This document shows positions 15,238 to 26,500 of a stretch of DNA of 36,915 nucleotides, one piece after another; position 1 is the first letter of the stretch, and every line of letters begins with the position of its first letter. The position numbers and the translations under genes are program-made. The notes beneath the pieces were generated by a model. It was not told where the DNA came from. It saw only the letters and a list, made by a program, of their open reading frames with translations, and did not search any database. Origin of the DNA: Rhodopirellula sp. (GTDB lineage: Bacteria > Planctomycetota > Planctomycetia > Pirellulales > Pirellulaceae); the NCBI GenBank assembly GCA_002701385.1, contig NZVD01000070.1, positions 1 through 36,915 of the forward strand. The letters are read 5' to 3'.

Positions 15238-18200
15238 ATGCCTTCCTCAATTTTCACTACATCTTTAGCCCTCTTGGCCACCTTTCATGCTCTTTTACTA
15301 GGGAGCGATTTTCCAAAGACCCAAGACGGTATCGTCTCTAGTAATTCCCCCGTCACTCACGACCTTCGTCTCACAGCTGGGGAGTCATTCGAAGCGACTA
15401 TTCGCATAAACCAACCTTCTAGTCTATTCCCAAATGCGCGACTTCGCACAGGTTTGAAGTTAATCGAGGCTGACGACCCTAACTCAATTCCGCGTATTGC
15501 AGAGGGAGGCAATCTACGGGATGTCAATGCGTTTGGAATCTATACCGAGCCGACGGCCAATTGGTCCAAAGTGTTACACTCTCACGACGCTGACGTCCAC
15601 GTAAATTATCGAGCACCCGTTGCTGGGATCTACCGATTGACCATTGCCGCCGAACAAACTCCACTCACCATGATTCAATCACCGCGATGGCGTGAACCGG
15701 GCAATATCCGCAAGACCGATCAACCGCCGCTCGCAGTTAAGTGGCCGAGTGATGCGAAGGTGGAAGTGTCTTATCAACTATTAGCTCTACCAGCGCGGCA
15801 CACACTTGGCAGCACGACCGGAATCGAATTAGAACCAAATGACACTCCCGAAATGGCACAACCGATAGTACTTTTGGATAGCAACCAGGACACATCTTTC
15901 ACCATCTTGGGAAGTGCCGATGACATCGAATACTTCGACAATGGTGATTATGGAAAGAGCGGAGATGACTGGTTCCGCCTGGACTTCACTGGAGATGCAA
16001 AGAAATTGCTCACAATCTGTCTCTCGATACCTGACCAACAGGTCGCCGCTCGTATCCGAGCGTATCGAGTGAATCCTGAGGATTCCGCCAAGGGCCACGC
16101 TGATTATGAACCTGGCCGTCTTATTCCTATTGAAGAATATTCGATTGGAAAGAATGAGAATGAACGTAACCACCAGCAAGAGGAACAGCACCGAATTGCA
16201 ATCAATCGATTACTCAATCCAGGCGAGACATACTTCCTGCGTGTTGAAGCTAATACACCGGCCTATGACCTTGAGGTTCGCTGTGTACAACCCGCCCCTT
16301 ACAAGGATGCTCGTCGCGCAATTCGGCATGGACTATACGATCACATCGGTCAGGTTGATGCATGGCTGACCAATCGCCCACGCGGCGCGAGCGTCGACCG
16401 ACGAATTCGCGACACCGGGAATCTACTCGGAACGAATTGCATGAGTTGTCACACTCAATCTGGTGTCTGGGGCCCTGCCGTACCGTTTGAAAACGGATAT
16501 CGGCCGCAAAACGTGCAGCTATGGCGACATTTGATAAATACATGTTACCAGTCGCTCCGGCCAACCAACGTATTAAAGGACGCTGCGAATAATACAAGTT
16601 TGCCGCCCCTGGACCTCGGAGACGGCCCGGCCGGTACTCGAGTAGCAGGCCATGCTATTGTCGCACTCGAACGGGTTACCCAACCACGTAAATTACAAAG
16701 TAAGCAGCAGTTTCGGACCGCAAACTTTATCCTACAGTCGGCTGACCCAGGTGGTATCAATGCCGCGGGCCCCGGAGCCAATGTCGGCCAGGGTGTCGTC
16801 TACAATTATACCGGTGAGATTTTAGCCAACGCGTGGGCGAAACAAAAGGAAGTAAGATTCTTTCGCGCCTTGGAAGAAAAGGCGAATAAGATGCTCGGTA
16901 TCAATGTCAAATATGCCGACGACCTCGGCCACCGCATCGAATTCTACAAACGATATTTCCCGAGTGATTACGTTCAACAGGCAACTAACATAGCAAAAGG
17001 CGTAACCGACGTACAAATGCGTGACGCATTGATTTCCAAGGCGCAGGAACTACAGTCCAAGATCGATGCCGTCGTAGAAGCCGACCTAAATCGCCTCTTT
17101 GAAACTCAACTATCCGATGGCGGCTGGGGCTTTAATCCCGGTGCACTAAAGGACGGCAAATGGGTAACGTCTGACGGTACCACCTCCGACCCTAGCCCTA
17201 CCTCTACGTCACTTCTCGCATTTCATGCCTACGGGCTTCCCGTAGACCACCCTGTCGTAAAGGCCACCATCGACAACCTGCTACGTAATCAAAAGCCCAC
17301 CGGAATGTGGAAGATCGCTTCAAAAACTGGATTCGTTTCCACCAGTTATGCATTGAATGCATTGTCGCGATATTTTCCGGAAGAGGAATATGTCATTGAT
17401 GTAGCAGACTACCAAGTTGCCAAAGACGCCAGCCTCGAGGAAATCGTCGCAACACTAAGAAGAATTTATATTGACGCAAATCCAGACTTGGCTAAAATCG
17501 CTGCGCCATACACGGAACATCCACTTGCCGCAGTCCGTTACTATGCGACACTAACACTCGGAGCCGTACATCAGGAAGAATACACCGAACGCCTAAACAA
17601 ACGCTTGTCAGACCGTTCTAAGCAGGTACGTGAAGCTGCTCATTGGGCAGTTCGCCAAACGTTAATCGATGACAAGGGCTGGAATGAGGTACTCGAAACC
17701 GCAAGAAACGGTGACGACTTTGCCAGAGAAGCTGCATTACGATCTTTGATTATGCTCGTTGACAGTGAAATGCCGGAATCAAGTCTGGATCACACCGCCC
17801 TTACCAATCTGTTAGATAATGCTCTGAACCACGATCCTCATCCGGCCGTTCGCTCGTGGGCTACACGAAGTGCCTGGCAATGGTGGGTCTGGAACCCCGT
17901 GGTACGGGAGGCCCTAAACAAATCATGGATCGCTCTTTTAACCCGACCGGAAAATGAAGCCCTCACTGAATTGGCGATTCGATATCAAAGCCACGCTCTT
18001 TTTGTTGTCAACGGTCATATCGCCAACGGTTCGAAAGAACACCATTACAAAGAACTAGCTTCTCTGTTTGTTGAACTACGAACGTTACGCAACGAATCCA
18101 AAGAATCTAAGCCACAGGTATTTAACCGCCTTACCACACGGCTGGTAGCCATAGCCTCAACCTATCATAAGCAGAGAGGGGGCGATGGCGGTCCTGGTCA

Positions 18201-19611
18201 ATTGGGCTATTGGACGACTTTTGCCGATGACCTTTTCGGTAACGCAGTGATCGATCAACTTGACCAACTCAAAGTGAGTACCCCCAATGAATACGGGCCC
18301 GCATTCCTATCTGCGATCGAGGGATCCGCCAACATTCCGAACGAAGACTTGCAGGAGATACTTGTTGATCTCACGATTAACGGCCCCGAACACATCCGAC
18401 CTCTCGCATCTGAATCGATCAGCGATCCCCGATTGGTCTCCCTGATTGCTGTTCCCGAACAACTCGAACCCATGCTCGCACAATTGTGGCGTGGGGCCTT
18501 GGATCCACCCAGACGAAAAGAATTATCGGAGCCTATCCTTAAAATGTTCGCCAAGGTTCGGTGGATCATCCCGCAAAGTGAAGAACAAAAGGATGAAATT
18601 CTTCATTTCCTAATTCCCGATCTAACAGGATACCTTACTGACACGGAATTAGAGGCAATCACAGATGGCGCTGCCAAAGCGGAAGCTCGGAAACTCCGCG
18701 ATGCCACTTGGTATATTGCCGATCGTCTCGGCCAGGCCGTTGCCGAAAATCCCGATCTCCATTTTGAGAACCTAGTTAACGCGTTTCCGGTTGAAATATC
18801 CAACGACGCTCATGCACAATACTGGATGCAAAGCGTTCCTTGGATTTTGGAATATAAAACCAAACTACCTGAAGTGGTGAAAGATCCCAAAGCGTTACCG
18901 CCGATTGACCCTTACGAAGAACTAAGGACGCGTGCCCTCAGTCTGTTCCTTGACCAGTTATCAGAGAAGGCTGACCGACGTAGCCGGCAGTTGGCAGTGG
19001 ATCTTGCCAATCAGACATCAATGAAAAGGAATCCGGAAATTCTAGTCGCACTGGAAGCATTGCGGGCATTTGAAACGGATAAGAAGGTGCTCGAGAATGC
19101 CAACAAGGTGCTTTCACAGAGCCAAGGGGCCTTCCAAAAATCCCTATTGGCTGCTGTCAGCAAGGAACCCGACCATGGATTTGGTTCTAAGGACGGTAAA
19201 CTTGTTATTCCTGCCGAGTTCTTTAGCGATGTTGTTTACTTCCGAGATTACGTCATGCCTGAAATGACCAAAGTCCTCCGAGGCGACGAGCGGTCATGCA
19301 TGATTTGTCACGGAGAACCAGGACGAGTTCCATCGCTGGAACTCTATCCTCCCGACCAGGTCGGCTATCTTTCCGTCGATCAATTGCTCATCAATTACCG
19401 AATTCTTCAGCACCGGGTGAATACCGAAGACATTATGAATTCCAAGTTGATCCGCAAACCGCTCAATGTTCAGTCAGGTAAAGAGGACGGGCATCAGGGG
19501 GGACGCCGATACCAACCCAATGATCCTGGTTATCTAATACTAAAGAAATGGGTGGAAAACCAAGTAAACATTCAGGGTGCTTATGGGTTACCGGAACGCA
19601 ATAAGAAATAA
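15238..19611 (+). CDS. Very large exported di-heme protein with toroid and HEAT-like repeats
   Basis: 1457 residues. A signal peptide (SSIFTTSLALLATFHALLLG) is followed by a beta-rich region of about 350 residues resembling bacterial pre-peptidase or carbohydrate-binding sandwiches. A first CxxCH site, C401-M-S-C404-H405, then precedes an alpha-rich region with terpenoid-cyclase/prenyltransferase-like toroid repeats (LSDGGWGFNPG near 627, STSLLAFHAYGLP, then VSTSYALNALSRYFP). From about 760 to 1300 follow HEAT-like helical pairs (HPLAAVRYYATLTLGAV, KQVREAAHWAVRQTL). A second CxxCH, C1354-M-I-C1357-H1358, lies near the C-terminus. It should be a periplasmic c-type heme protein using repeats as scaffold; the electron partner and substrate are unknown. 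The acidic aspartate motifs of true cyclases are not evident, so cyclase activity is doubtful. It has its own promoter. Confidence 0.82.
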   Translation: MPSSIFTTSLALLATFHALLLGSDFPKTQDGIVSSNSPVTHDLRLTAGESFEATIRINQPSSLFPNARLRTGLKLIEADDPNSIPRIAEGGNLRDVNAFGIYTEPTANWSKVLHSHDADVHVNYRAPVAGIYRLTIAAEQTPLTMIQSPRWREPGNIRKTDQPPLAVKWPSDAKVEVSYQLLALPARHTLGSTTGIELEPNDTPEMAQPIVLLDSNQDTSFTILGSADDIEYFDNGDYGKSGDDWFRLDFTGDAKKLLTICLSIPDQQVAARIRAYRVNPEDSAKGHADYEPGRLIPIEEYSIGKNENERNHQQEEQHRIAINRLLNPGETYFLRVEANTPAYDLEVRCVQPAPYKDARRAIRHGLYDHIGQVDAWLTNRPRGASVDRRIRDTGNLLGTNCMSCHTQSGVWGPAVPFENGYRPQNVQLWRHLINTCYQSLRPTNVLKDAANNTSLPPLDLGDGPAGTRVAGHAIVALERVTQPRKLQSKQQFRTANFILQSADPGGINAAGPGANVGQGVVYNYTGEILANAWAKQKEVRFFRALEEKANKMLGINVKYADDLGHRIEFYKRYFPSDYVQQATNIAKGVTDVQMRDALISKAQELQSKIDAVVEADLNRLFETQLSDGGWGFNPGALKDGKWVTSDGTTSDPSPTSTSLLAFHAYGLPVDHPVVKATIDNLLRNQKPTGMWKIASKTGFVSTSYALNALSRYFPEEEYVIDVADYQVAKDASLEEIVATLRRIYIDANPDLAKIAAPYTEHPLAAVRYYATLTLGAVHQEEYTERLNKRLSDRSKQVREAAHWAVRQTLIDDKGWNEVLETARNGDDFAREAALRSLIMLVDSEMPESSLDHTALTNLLDNALNHDPHPAVRSWATRSAWQWWVWNPVVREALNKSWIALLTRPENEALTELAIRYQSHALFVVNGHIANGSKEHHYKELASLFVELRTLRNESKESKPQVFNRLTTRLVAIASTYHKQRGGDGGPGQLGYWTTFADDLFGNAVIDQLDQLKVSTPNEYGPAFLSAIEGSANIPNEDLQEILVDLTINGPEHIRPLASESISDPRLVSLIAVPEQLEPMLAQLWRGALDPPRRKELSEPILKMFAKVRWIIPQSEEQKDEILHFLIPDLTGYLTDTELEAITDGAAKAEARKLRDATWYIADRLGQAVAENPDLHFENLVNAFPVEISNDAHAQYWMQSVPWILEYKTKLPEVVKDPKALPPIDPYEELRTRALSLFLDQLSEKADRRSRQLAVDLANQTSMKRNPEILVALEALRAFETDKKVLENANKVLSQSQGAFQKSLLAAVSKEPDHGFGSKDGKLVIPAEFFSDVVYFRDYVMPEMTKVLRGDERSCMICHGEPGRVPSLELYPPDQVGYLSVDQLLINYRILQHRVNTEDIMNSKLIRKPLNVQSGKEDGHQGGRRYQPNDPGYLILKKWVENQVNIQGAYGLPERNKK

Positions 19612-19725
19612 CCCATCAACGGTCACTTATATATATTTTGGGGTATTTTGCACATAGGCTAAACTTCTGTATATCAAACTCTGGTTGGCTTATCGTGTCG
19701 TTGTCTATTCCACTACTTTACCCCC

Positions 19726-20367
19726 ATGAGCACGGCTGAATCATTATCAAACTCATCTGTTACCCAATGGCTTCGGGCATTACGAAGCGGTGAGGACGCT
19801 GCGGCAACACAAATCTGGGAGCGATATTTTTCCCGTCTCACCGTTATAGCGCGAAAGTATTTATTGACCAGTCCGCGCCGAATGGCTGACGAGGAGGATG
19901 TAGTCATTAATGCATTCCAAAGCTTTTTTCATGGTGTGAAAGAAGATCGCTTCCATCATCTCGCAGATAGACGGGATTTGTGGCAAATTTTGGTGATGCT
20001 AACCTGCCGTAAAGCTATCAAGCAGTCTCTCCACGAACGTAGGCAAAAACGTGGGAGTGGCAATATTCGTACGGAATCCGCAATTCCCGGACCAAACAAA
20101 GAGACGCCAGAATTAAATATCAATTCTGTCGCCGGAGCCGCGCCAACCCCAGAGTTTGTTGTGATGATGATCCAACAGTGCGAGTTGTTGATCGAGCACC
20201 TACCCGACGAAAGACTCCGTGAAATTGCACTTTTACGATTCGAAGGCTTCGCTAATAGCGAGATTGCCGAACGACTATCAGTTCATGAGCGAACGATCGA
20301 GCGAAAACTCAATCTAATTCGCAGCCACTGGCGTAGGCTATTGGATAAGGAACTTGCTGATGACTGA
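19726..20367 (+). CDS. ECF-type RNA polymerase sigma factor (kinase-associated)
   Basis: 213 residues of the Sigma70_ECF type common in planctomycetes. Region 2 is seen in [20 protein letters not shown], then [16 protein letters not shown] and [17 protein letters not shown], region 4 in [21 protein letters not shown] followed by [17 protein letters not shown], a helix-turn-helix for the -35 element. The linker between them is long and glycine/proline rich. No anti-sigma gene is adjacent; instead the kinase gene overlaps its end by eight bases, the arrangement of kinase-linked ECF groups in which phosphorylation is thought to control the sigma factor. The start has no clear ribosome binding site. 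The 114 bases upstream hold AT-rich sequence without a confident promoter. Confidence 0.9.
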
Positions 20368-22198
20368 TCTCTTTCTTCCCGCCACGCCTATCCCCATCGA
20401 TGACAGTGAACTCTTACTAGACCATCTCTGTGACAAATATGAGGCTCTACTAAAGGTTGATAGGGACGCATCCTTTGATGAGTTGCTGAGTGAAATCGAT
20501 ACGCCCCTAGTCCCAAGTCTATTTCAGGAATTGATGATCCTTCGGCTTGCCTATCCGACATCGGATGGCAGCCGAGCATCGATATCCACCTATCTACGCC
20601 GATATCCAAATTACGAAGATCTCATTCTTAACGCGTATAGTCGTTACCACGAGGCCAGTCCAACGCTTACGCCGACCCTTTTCTCTGTCGAATCACAAAC
20701 CGATGACACCATTGACAATTTGAACAACCTGGAACATGTTTACCAACTTGGAAAATACCCTGTCATTGGACATCTCAAGTCCGGTGGGCAAGGTGACGTC
20801 TTCCTGGCTCGACACCCCACCCTCGGAAAGGTGGTCGTCATCAAAGTACTCAAAAACAGAGTGGACCAGAATACGACACGACACGATCGTCTAATACGTG
20901 AGGGTCAGATTCTCGCTAACGCTCAGCACCCAAATATCGTACAGGTCCACGACTTAGACTTTCACGACGGTCGTCCGTTTCTCGTCATGGAATTTGTTGA
21001 AGGACCAACCCTAGCATCATACTTAAAAACTCATTCTATCACCGAGGACACGGCTCTCCGCTGGGTCACGGCGATTACTGAAGCATTATCCGGTTTGCAT
21101 GTCCAACATGTTGTTCACAGAGACATTACCCCCAATAACGTAATCATCAGCGACGGAGAGCCAGTGCTAATTGACTTTGGCTTAGCACTGGACGCAAAGC
21201 ATGACCACACCGTCGCAATAGGTCTCGCTGGCACCGTGCCGTACATGGCGCCTGAGCAGGTGCTGGCACCAGATGCCCATATTACTCCGGCAACTGATGT
21301 GTTTGCATTGGGGGGGTTACTGCTTTACCTTTTAACGGGCAAGTCTGTCCACCGCCTGATTAATGCGGAGAACGACATCGAGTTACACCACGTAGCACGT
21401 TTCTCTGACAAGCAGTTAGCTGCAGCGTTACCGCATAACGAGTTTCGACAACTTCTTGTTTGTTGTCTTTCGAGCTCCACATCCAAACGTTTTAAAGATG
21501 CGGCTCATTTATTAAACGAATTAAATACAATTAGGCAATCGGGACTTTTTCTTAACCGTCGAAACGTTCTAACGGCGGCCGGTGTAGGAATCCTCGCGCT
21601 CACTGCCTTTGAGTTGCTTGATGTCGTTGAGCCAATCGCCCCAGAAGATCTTCACTACCTACCACCGCCCGAAGGTGACTTCACATTAGTCTTCCGTCTG
21701 ACCGACGAAACCCAGGCACAGTATTTGCATAGCTGGGAAAATGCTCTTCTAAAAACTGAGGAAGGTCTCGGGGTAGCTAAGTACTGGATGCCTTCCACGA
21801 CGAATCAGGAAGGGATCGTCACTTACCGAGTTCCGATCCCCTTTGAAATTGGCTCAGCTCGTCTCACTATTCGTACCCACACGTACCCAAAAACCAAATT
21901 TGACGAACGCTTCGCCGACACGGCTTCTGTCATCCTTGAAGCATCCTCAGATGGTCGATTCTGGCAATCATTCCATCAACACCGCCATACGGATGAAGAA
22001 CATGCCCAAAATGGCCCCTATGACATTTCGCATATTGTCGCGGGCGGCAACGAAATTTACGTACGCGCCCGGATGCTGACAGACACCAATTGGCCAAGTG
22101 TTGGGCCTATCTATGCTCAGTTTTTAAGGACCCCCTTCGCTGAAAAGGAAGACCAAACAAACTGCTTCCGCCTCAGTGTTAATGCTTGCGGCGAATAA
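20360..22198 (+). CDS. Membrane Ser/Thr protein kinase paired with the ECF sigma factor
   Basis: 612 residues. After about 130 residues that look like a planctomycete kinase N-extension comes a complete Hanks-type domain: [14 protein letters not shown] loop, K162 in VVVIKVLK, E181, HRD at 253-255 with [11 protein letters not shown] at 272-274 and [10 protein letters not shown]. The lysine after HRD is replaced by threonine, as in some bacterial kinases, but catalysis should be possible. One transmembrane helix near 403-420 leads to a C-terminal beta-rich region of about 180 residues ([18 protein letters not shown], then [14 protein letters not shown]) that would face the periplasm as a sensor, similar to galactose-binding-like sandwiches. 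The ATG at 20360 has AAGGA eight bases upstream and overlaps the sigma gene by eight bases, so translation is likely coupled. Confidence 0.93.
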
Positions 22199-22203
22199 CT
22201 TGC

Positions 22204-23487
22204 CTAATTCAACTTAAAATGACGCTTGGCGAAACGGATGTACTGTTCCCAGTCAAACCGATTTGCATCATGATCCCCACTTCTCATGTGATAGCCGACA
22301 TAATCACCAATAGGATTGTCTACCGGCGGGTGCTCAGCTGTACCTGTACCCACTTTTCCAAATAATTCATATACAGGCGACGCTTCAAGACCACTAACAA
22401 ATTCTCCTTTGGGATCAGCCCACACATCCTCAATGGCACTTGCAATATAGACAGGCCGCGGCGCGATCAAAGCGACGAGCATATGCTGATCGACCGGAAG
22501 GTGATGCTCTGCGTCATTATACTGATTGAAATTATCACAAAACCAATGCGGGAATGACGTATTAATTCGCTTCACCGTTTCACCAAATACCCGACGACTC
22601 AAGGCAGCACCACCGCAACCCGAGTCTGTTGAAATGACGATAGCAAACCGCTCATCTTCCGCACCGGCCCAAAGCGCCGTTTTCCCCAACCGAGACAATC
22701 CCGTTAACGCGACGCGCTGATGATCGATATCCTCATCGGTTTCAAAATAATCCATCATCCGACTTAGCCCCCATGCCCAACTGGCGATTGATCCCCATTC
22801 ATCCTTCTTTAGCTTCGTGCTAGATGGAAATAATGTATGAATTCCATTCTTCCACCCATCATCAAAGTCCGGGTCAATATCTCCATAATAGGCTGTCGCC
22901 AGTCCAAAGCCTTGCGACACCAGCATCTCTGGTTGCCACCGCTCTATTTTTACACCACGAGAACCTTCATTGGCTCGATTGTCCTTATGACCGACACGCG
23001 GGTCATTTCGAGACCATTTCGAATGCACTGGGACCTGCTTTTCAAGGGTGACAGTATGGTTCCCATTGAAATTTAACCCCGTAAATATCGGGACACTGCC
23101 ATCACGCAACAGTTCTTTCTTCGGTAGATAAATCAATAAGTCAATGTATGGTGACTCGCCCTTCACCTTAAGATAAAGTCGCACCTGTCTGCGTATTGCT
23201 TTACCTCCCAATGCTTGGTTGGACTCTTCCTGAAGCACACTTATAAAAGAATTATCGACGTCCCCTGGGATCCGGCCGTAAACATGTTTTCGAAATAATT
23301 CCAGAACCTCCGGTCTCCGCTTCTCTTGCCATTGGGATACCGACATAACAGTCCTGCCCGTGGCCAGCTTAAGAACTTCCGGCAGTTTGTATTCCGGGAC
23401 CTTCGATTCGTCGTAATTGTACCCCGCTGGCTGTGCATATAGACCAGCCCCAAATGTCAGTACTGTGATTAACGTTATCAACTTCAT
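22204..23487 (-). CDS. Glucuronoyl esterase-like exported esterase (CE15 type)
   Basis: 427 residues with a signal peptide (MKLITLITVLTFGAGLYAQP). The alpha/beta-hydrolase core carries the CE15 pattern: VALTGLSRLGKTALWAGAED with nucleophile S265, the STDSGCGGAALSRRVFGE block near 287-304, IAPRPVYIASAIEDVWADP near 341-359, and a C-terminal HMRSGDHDANRFDW with H406 as the likely catalytic histidine. CE15 enzymes cut the ester between lignin or other alcohols and 4-O-methylglucuronic acid on xylan; marine members act on related uronates. It acts in the periplasm or outside. The ATG at 23487 has AGGA about ten bases upstream; the GTG/ATG further up at 23508 would spoil the signal peptide. It lies on the opposite strand between two kinase units and converges on the kinase above with a five-base gap. 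Confidence 0.88.
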   Translation of the reverse strand: MKLITLITVLTFGAGLYAQPAGYNYDESKVPEYKLPEVLKLATGRTVMSVSQWQEKRRPEVLELFRKHVYGRIPGDVDNSFISVLQEESNQALGGKAIRRQVRLYLKVKGESPYIDLLIYLPKKELLRDGSVPIFTGLNFNGNHTVTLEKQVPVHSKWSRNDPRVGHKDNRANEGSRGVKIERWQPEMLVSQGFGLATAYYGDIDPDFDDGWKNGIHTLFPSSTKLKKDEWGSIASWAWGLSRMMDYFETDEDIDHQRVALTGLSRLGKTALWAGAEDERFAIVISTDSGCGGAALSRRVFGETVKRINTSFPHWFCDNFNQYNDAEHHLPVDQHMLVALIAPRPVYIASAIEDVWADPKGEFVSGLEASPVYELFGKVGTGTAEHPPVDNPIGDYVGYHMRSGDHDANRFDWEQYIRFAKRHFKLN

Positions 23488-23585
23488 CGGATTAGGGTCC
23501 TGTTTCAAAATATCGATGTATCGTAATGCGTATTATTTTAATACTATCCAGACTCAATTTGTTACAGCAAAAGGTCTGAAGTTAC

Positions 23586-26500
23586 GTGCCCTTAACCCGA
23601 GATCAACAAACTCGTCTTTCGCAACTAATATCCGAGTCCGGGTCACCTGATGCACTCGCGGCCGTGATACTCGATTGGGGTTACGTTTTGCCCTCCGCGA
23701 ATGATGTAAGCCAGCCGGCAACAGGAATCATTTGGGAATTTTTGCAAACATACGATTCCGAATTGGATCCGTCTTTGGTCATGGGCATAAGCGAATATTT
23801 AGACTCCCCGAAGGTGAACCAGTCCCCCGTTGTCCTTAACCCTGAACTAACTCCCTCTAACGAAGATCCCCACAATATAACTTCCTTTCTTGCTGACGGT
23901 GGGATCGGACGCGTCTGGCTTGCACAGGACAGTCAAGTCCAACGTCAAGTTGTACTTAAACAACTCCTTCCCGCACACAAGGAGAGTCATGGAGCACGTG
24001 ACCGATTTGTGCACGAGGCTCAACTCACTGGTCGATTGCAACACCCAAACATAATTCCTGTCTATTCAATGAACTGGGACAACGACGAAGCCCCGTTCTA
24101 TACGATGAAGTACATTCGAGGGGATACTCTTGCCGAATGCATCGCACAAACCCACGCAAACTTGGCCGACCAGCCTAGCAAAGCGGCCCTCTCTTTGCTC
24201 ATCGACTATTTTATAGCTGTGTGCCAAGCGATTGCTTACGCACACGAACAGACTTTAATTCACCGAGACCTCAAGCCAGACAATATCGCTATCGGCGAAT
24301 TTGGCGAAGTCACGGTATTAGACTGGGGACTCGCTGACCATTTTCACTTGCACGCTAATCATCGCGATTCTCACGCCGGCCCCTTAGGTACTCCTAATTA
24401 CATGCCACCAGAACAAGTATCAGGGGATACTTCTCGCATGGGACCCGTTTCCGACATTTATAGCCTGGGCGCGATTTTGTTCGAAATCTTACACGGATCG
24501 CCTCCGCGTCATTCAGACAAGCAAAACTCTGGCTTGACCGAGTTGCTGAATTCAATTGAAGAAGGGGACATTCCATCCGCAGTTCAGAATTGCAGACGCG
24601 AGAATCGTGGATTGGGGCACATCGCTGACAAATGCCTCGCCCTCCAACCCCAGTTTCGATACGCGACGGTAAGCGATTTGCTGAAAGACATTAAAGCGTG
24701 GCGAGTCGACCAGCCAATTACTGCAAAGCCAGACACTCTCCGGCATTCCGTCGCTCGTAAAATCCGCCACAACCGTAGCGGCCTTGCTGCCGCTTTAATT
24801 CTAATTCCAGTCTGCATCATCGTCTTAACTGGTTTCGTTACGAAGTATAGTATCGAGTCCAACCGCCTGGCGATCGCTCGGAAGGCCGAGGCCGAGAAGC
24901 AGAGCGAATACCTGCTCACGAAAGACCGGTTGGAATCCGCACTGCAATCAGCGTATATTGCGAAACAGGAAGCAATCTCTAATACCGAATTGGCTGAAAC
25001 CAATACTTCCCTTGCCTTAGAAAATGAACGCAAGTATCAAAAAGAGCTCAAACAGTCTCAGCTAGCCAAACTTGACGCAGATAACGCTCGAAAGATCGCT
25101 CAACTTGCTGCTGACCAAGCGACCTCCAGCAGGAAAAGAAAGGACGATGCTCGGCAGGAGGCCGAAAGGAATAGAAGAACAGCAGAACAACTTACACTCG
25201 AACTAAAACATCAAACCACGCAATCCTTCCATCGTAAAGCATTGATCGCATCCGAGTCCGGATTGAATCAGGAAGCTCTTGCCTGGACGACCAAGGCCCT
25301 CGAATTCGCTACTATCAATCATTTAGATACCGAATTGGCCGATTACCAGCAATATAACCTTGCTGCTAGCTTAACCCAATTACCCGCCATCCTCAGCGAC
25401 TTGAGCGTCGATGCATTTCATACTCCGATGACTCCGGTTCCAGGAGGAGAAAACATTCTTATTGCTGCGGATGTCAATAATCGCTACACCCTTACCTGCT
25501 TCGCAAAATCGGTCAACAAACCCCACTGGGCTCAACAATTCAACCAGCCGGTTCTAGCTCTCGCTTGTTCTCGTGACGGCCAGCTCATTGCGGTACTCAC
25601 GGAACCAACAAACCAGGACATGTCGGAACTCGTGATCCTCGATGCTAAGGATGGTTCGCCCGTCACGCGTTCCTTAATCAAGCCCGTAGCCCCACGGAGC
25701 CTGCACTTACTGGACGACAAGATACTAATGGTCGACCAACGTTCTATCATCAGCTACACACTTGATGATTTAAGCGAACAATACCGTACACCAACCACCG
25801 ATTTTCCGATTTACCATTCTGTACTATCTCCAGATGGCTCGCAACTTCTTACCACTCACGGTCGTGTTATTGTTCGTCTTTGGGATGTCGAACACGGTAT
25901 TGTCCGGGGCTTACCCATCAGGCTACCCCTTCCAATCGTCGGAATCGACTTCCAACCAGGCTCGTCTGTCGTGGAATTGGTTACCACACTGGAACAACGT
26001 CTGGCAATCGATCTGGAACAGAGTCAACTTATTGCCCGGTCGCCTACGACCAAACCCGATCCTTTGGAGCGAGTTACATGTGCTGATTTCCATTCACATC
26101 GATTACTGTCCGTCACCGGTACTAATCAAGGACGCGTATCTCTCAAAAACCGCGCTAATTCGTTATTTATTCCTCCACTGCAATTCTCCAAACCTATCGA
26201 ACATGTCCACTTCAGCTCGGACAGTCACTTCCTAATCATTGGTTCTGGAAAGCATTCGGTCAGCGTGTTCGATATTAGAAAAAGACAATTTACACATAAG
26301 GAGATCTATCACCCCGGCATCATACAAGCTATTCATCTTTCTGCTGACAATCGCGTACTGAGTGTCCAGCAAACGAATGGTTTGGTGCGACAATGGGATT
26401 TATCTCGTAATGCGAGTCACCACCGAACACTTGACTCACATGGGGCCTATCTCTATACCACTATCCTCAATGGAGAACTCCTATCGTTCCAAAAGGATGG

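Noticed and set aside
19612-19725. Promoter or terminator ahead of the ECF sigma gene.
   Set aside because: The region is AT-rich with a TATATATA run, but no spaced -35/-10, sigma-54 pair or GC stem could be supported.
24584-25033. 149-codon reverse frame, and a similar 111-codon reverse frame at 29494-29829.
   Set aside because: Both lie antisense to coiled-coil or kinase coding sequence, where A/E/K-rich codons create long antisense frames rich in S/L/A; no family match.
25834-26235. 133-codon forward frame in the propeller region of the large kinase.
   Set aside because: Out-of-frame shadow of the kinase gene; the overlapping frame has the continuing propeller repeats.
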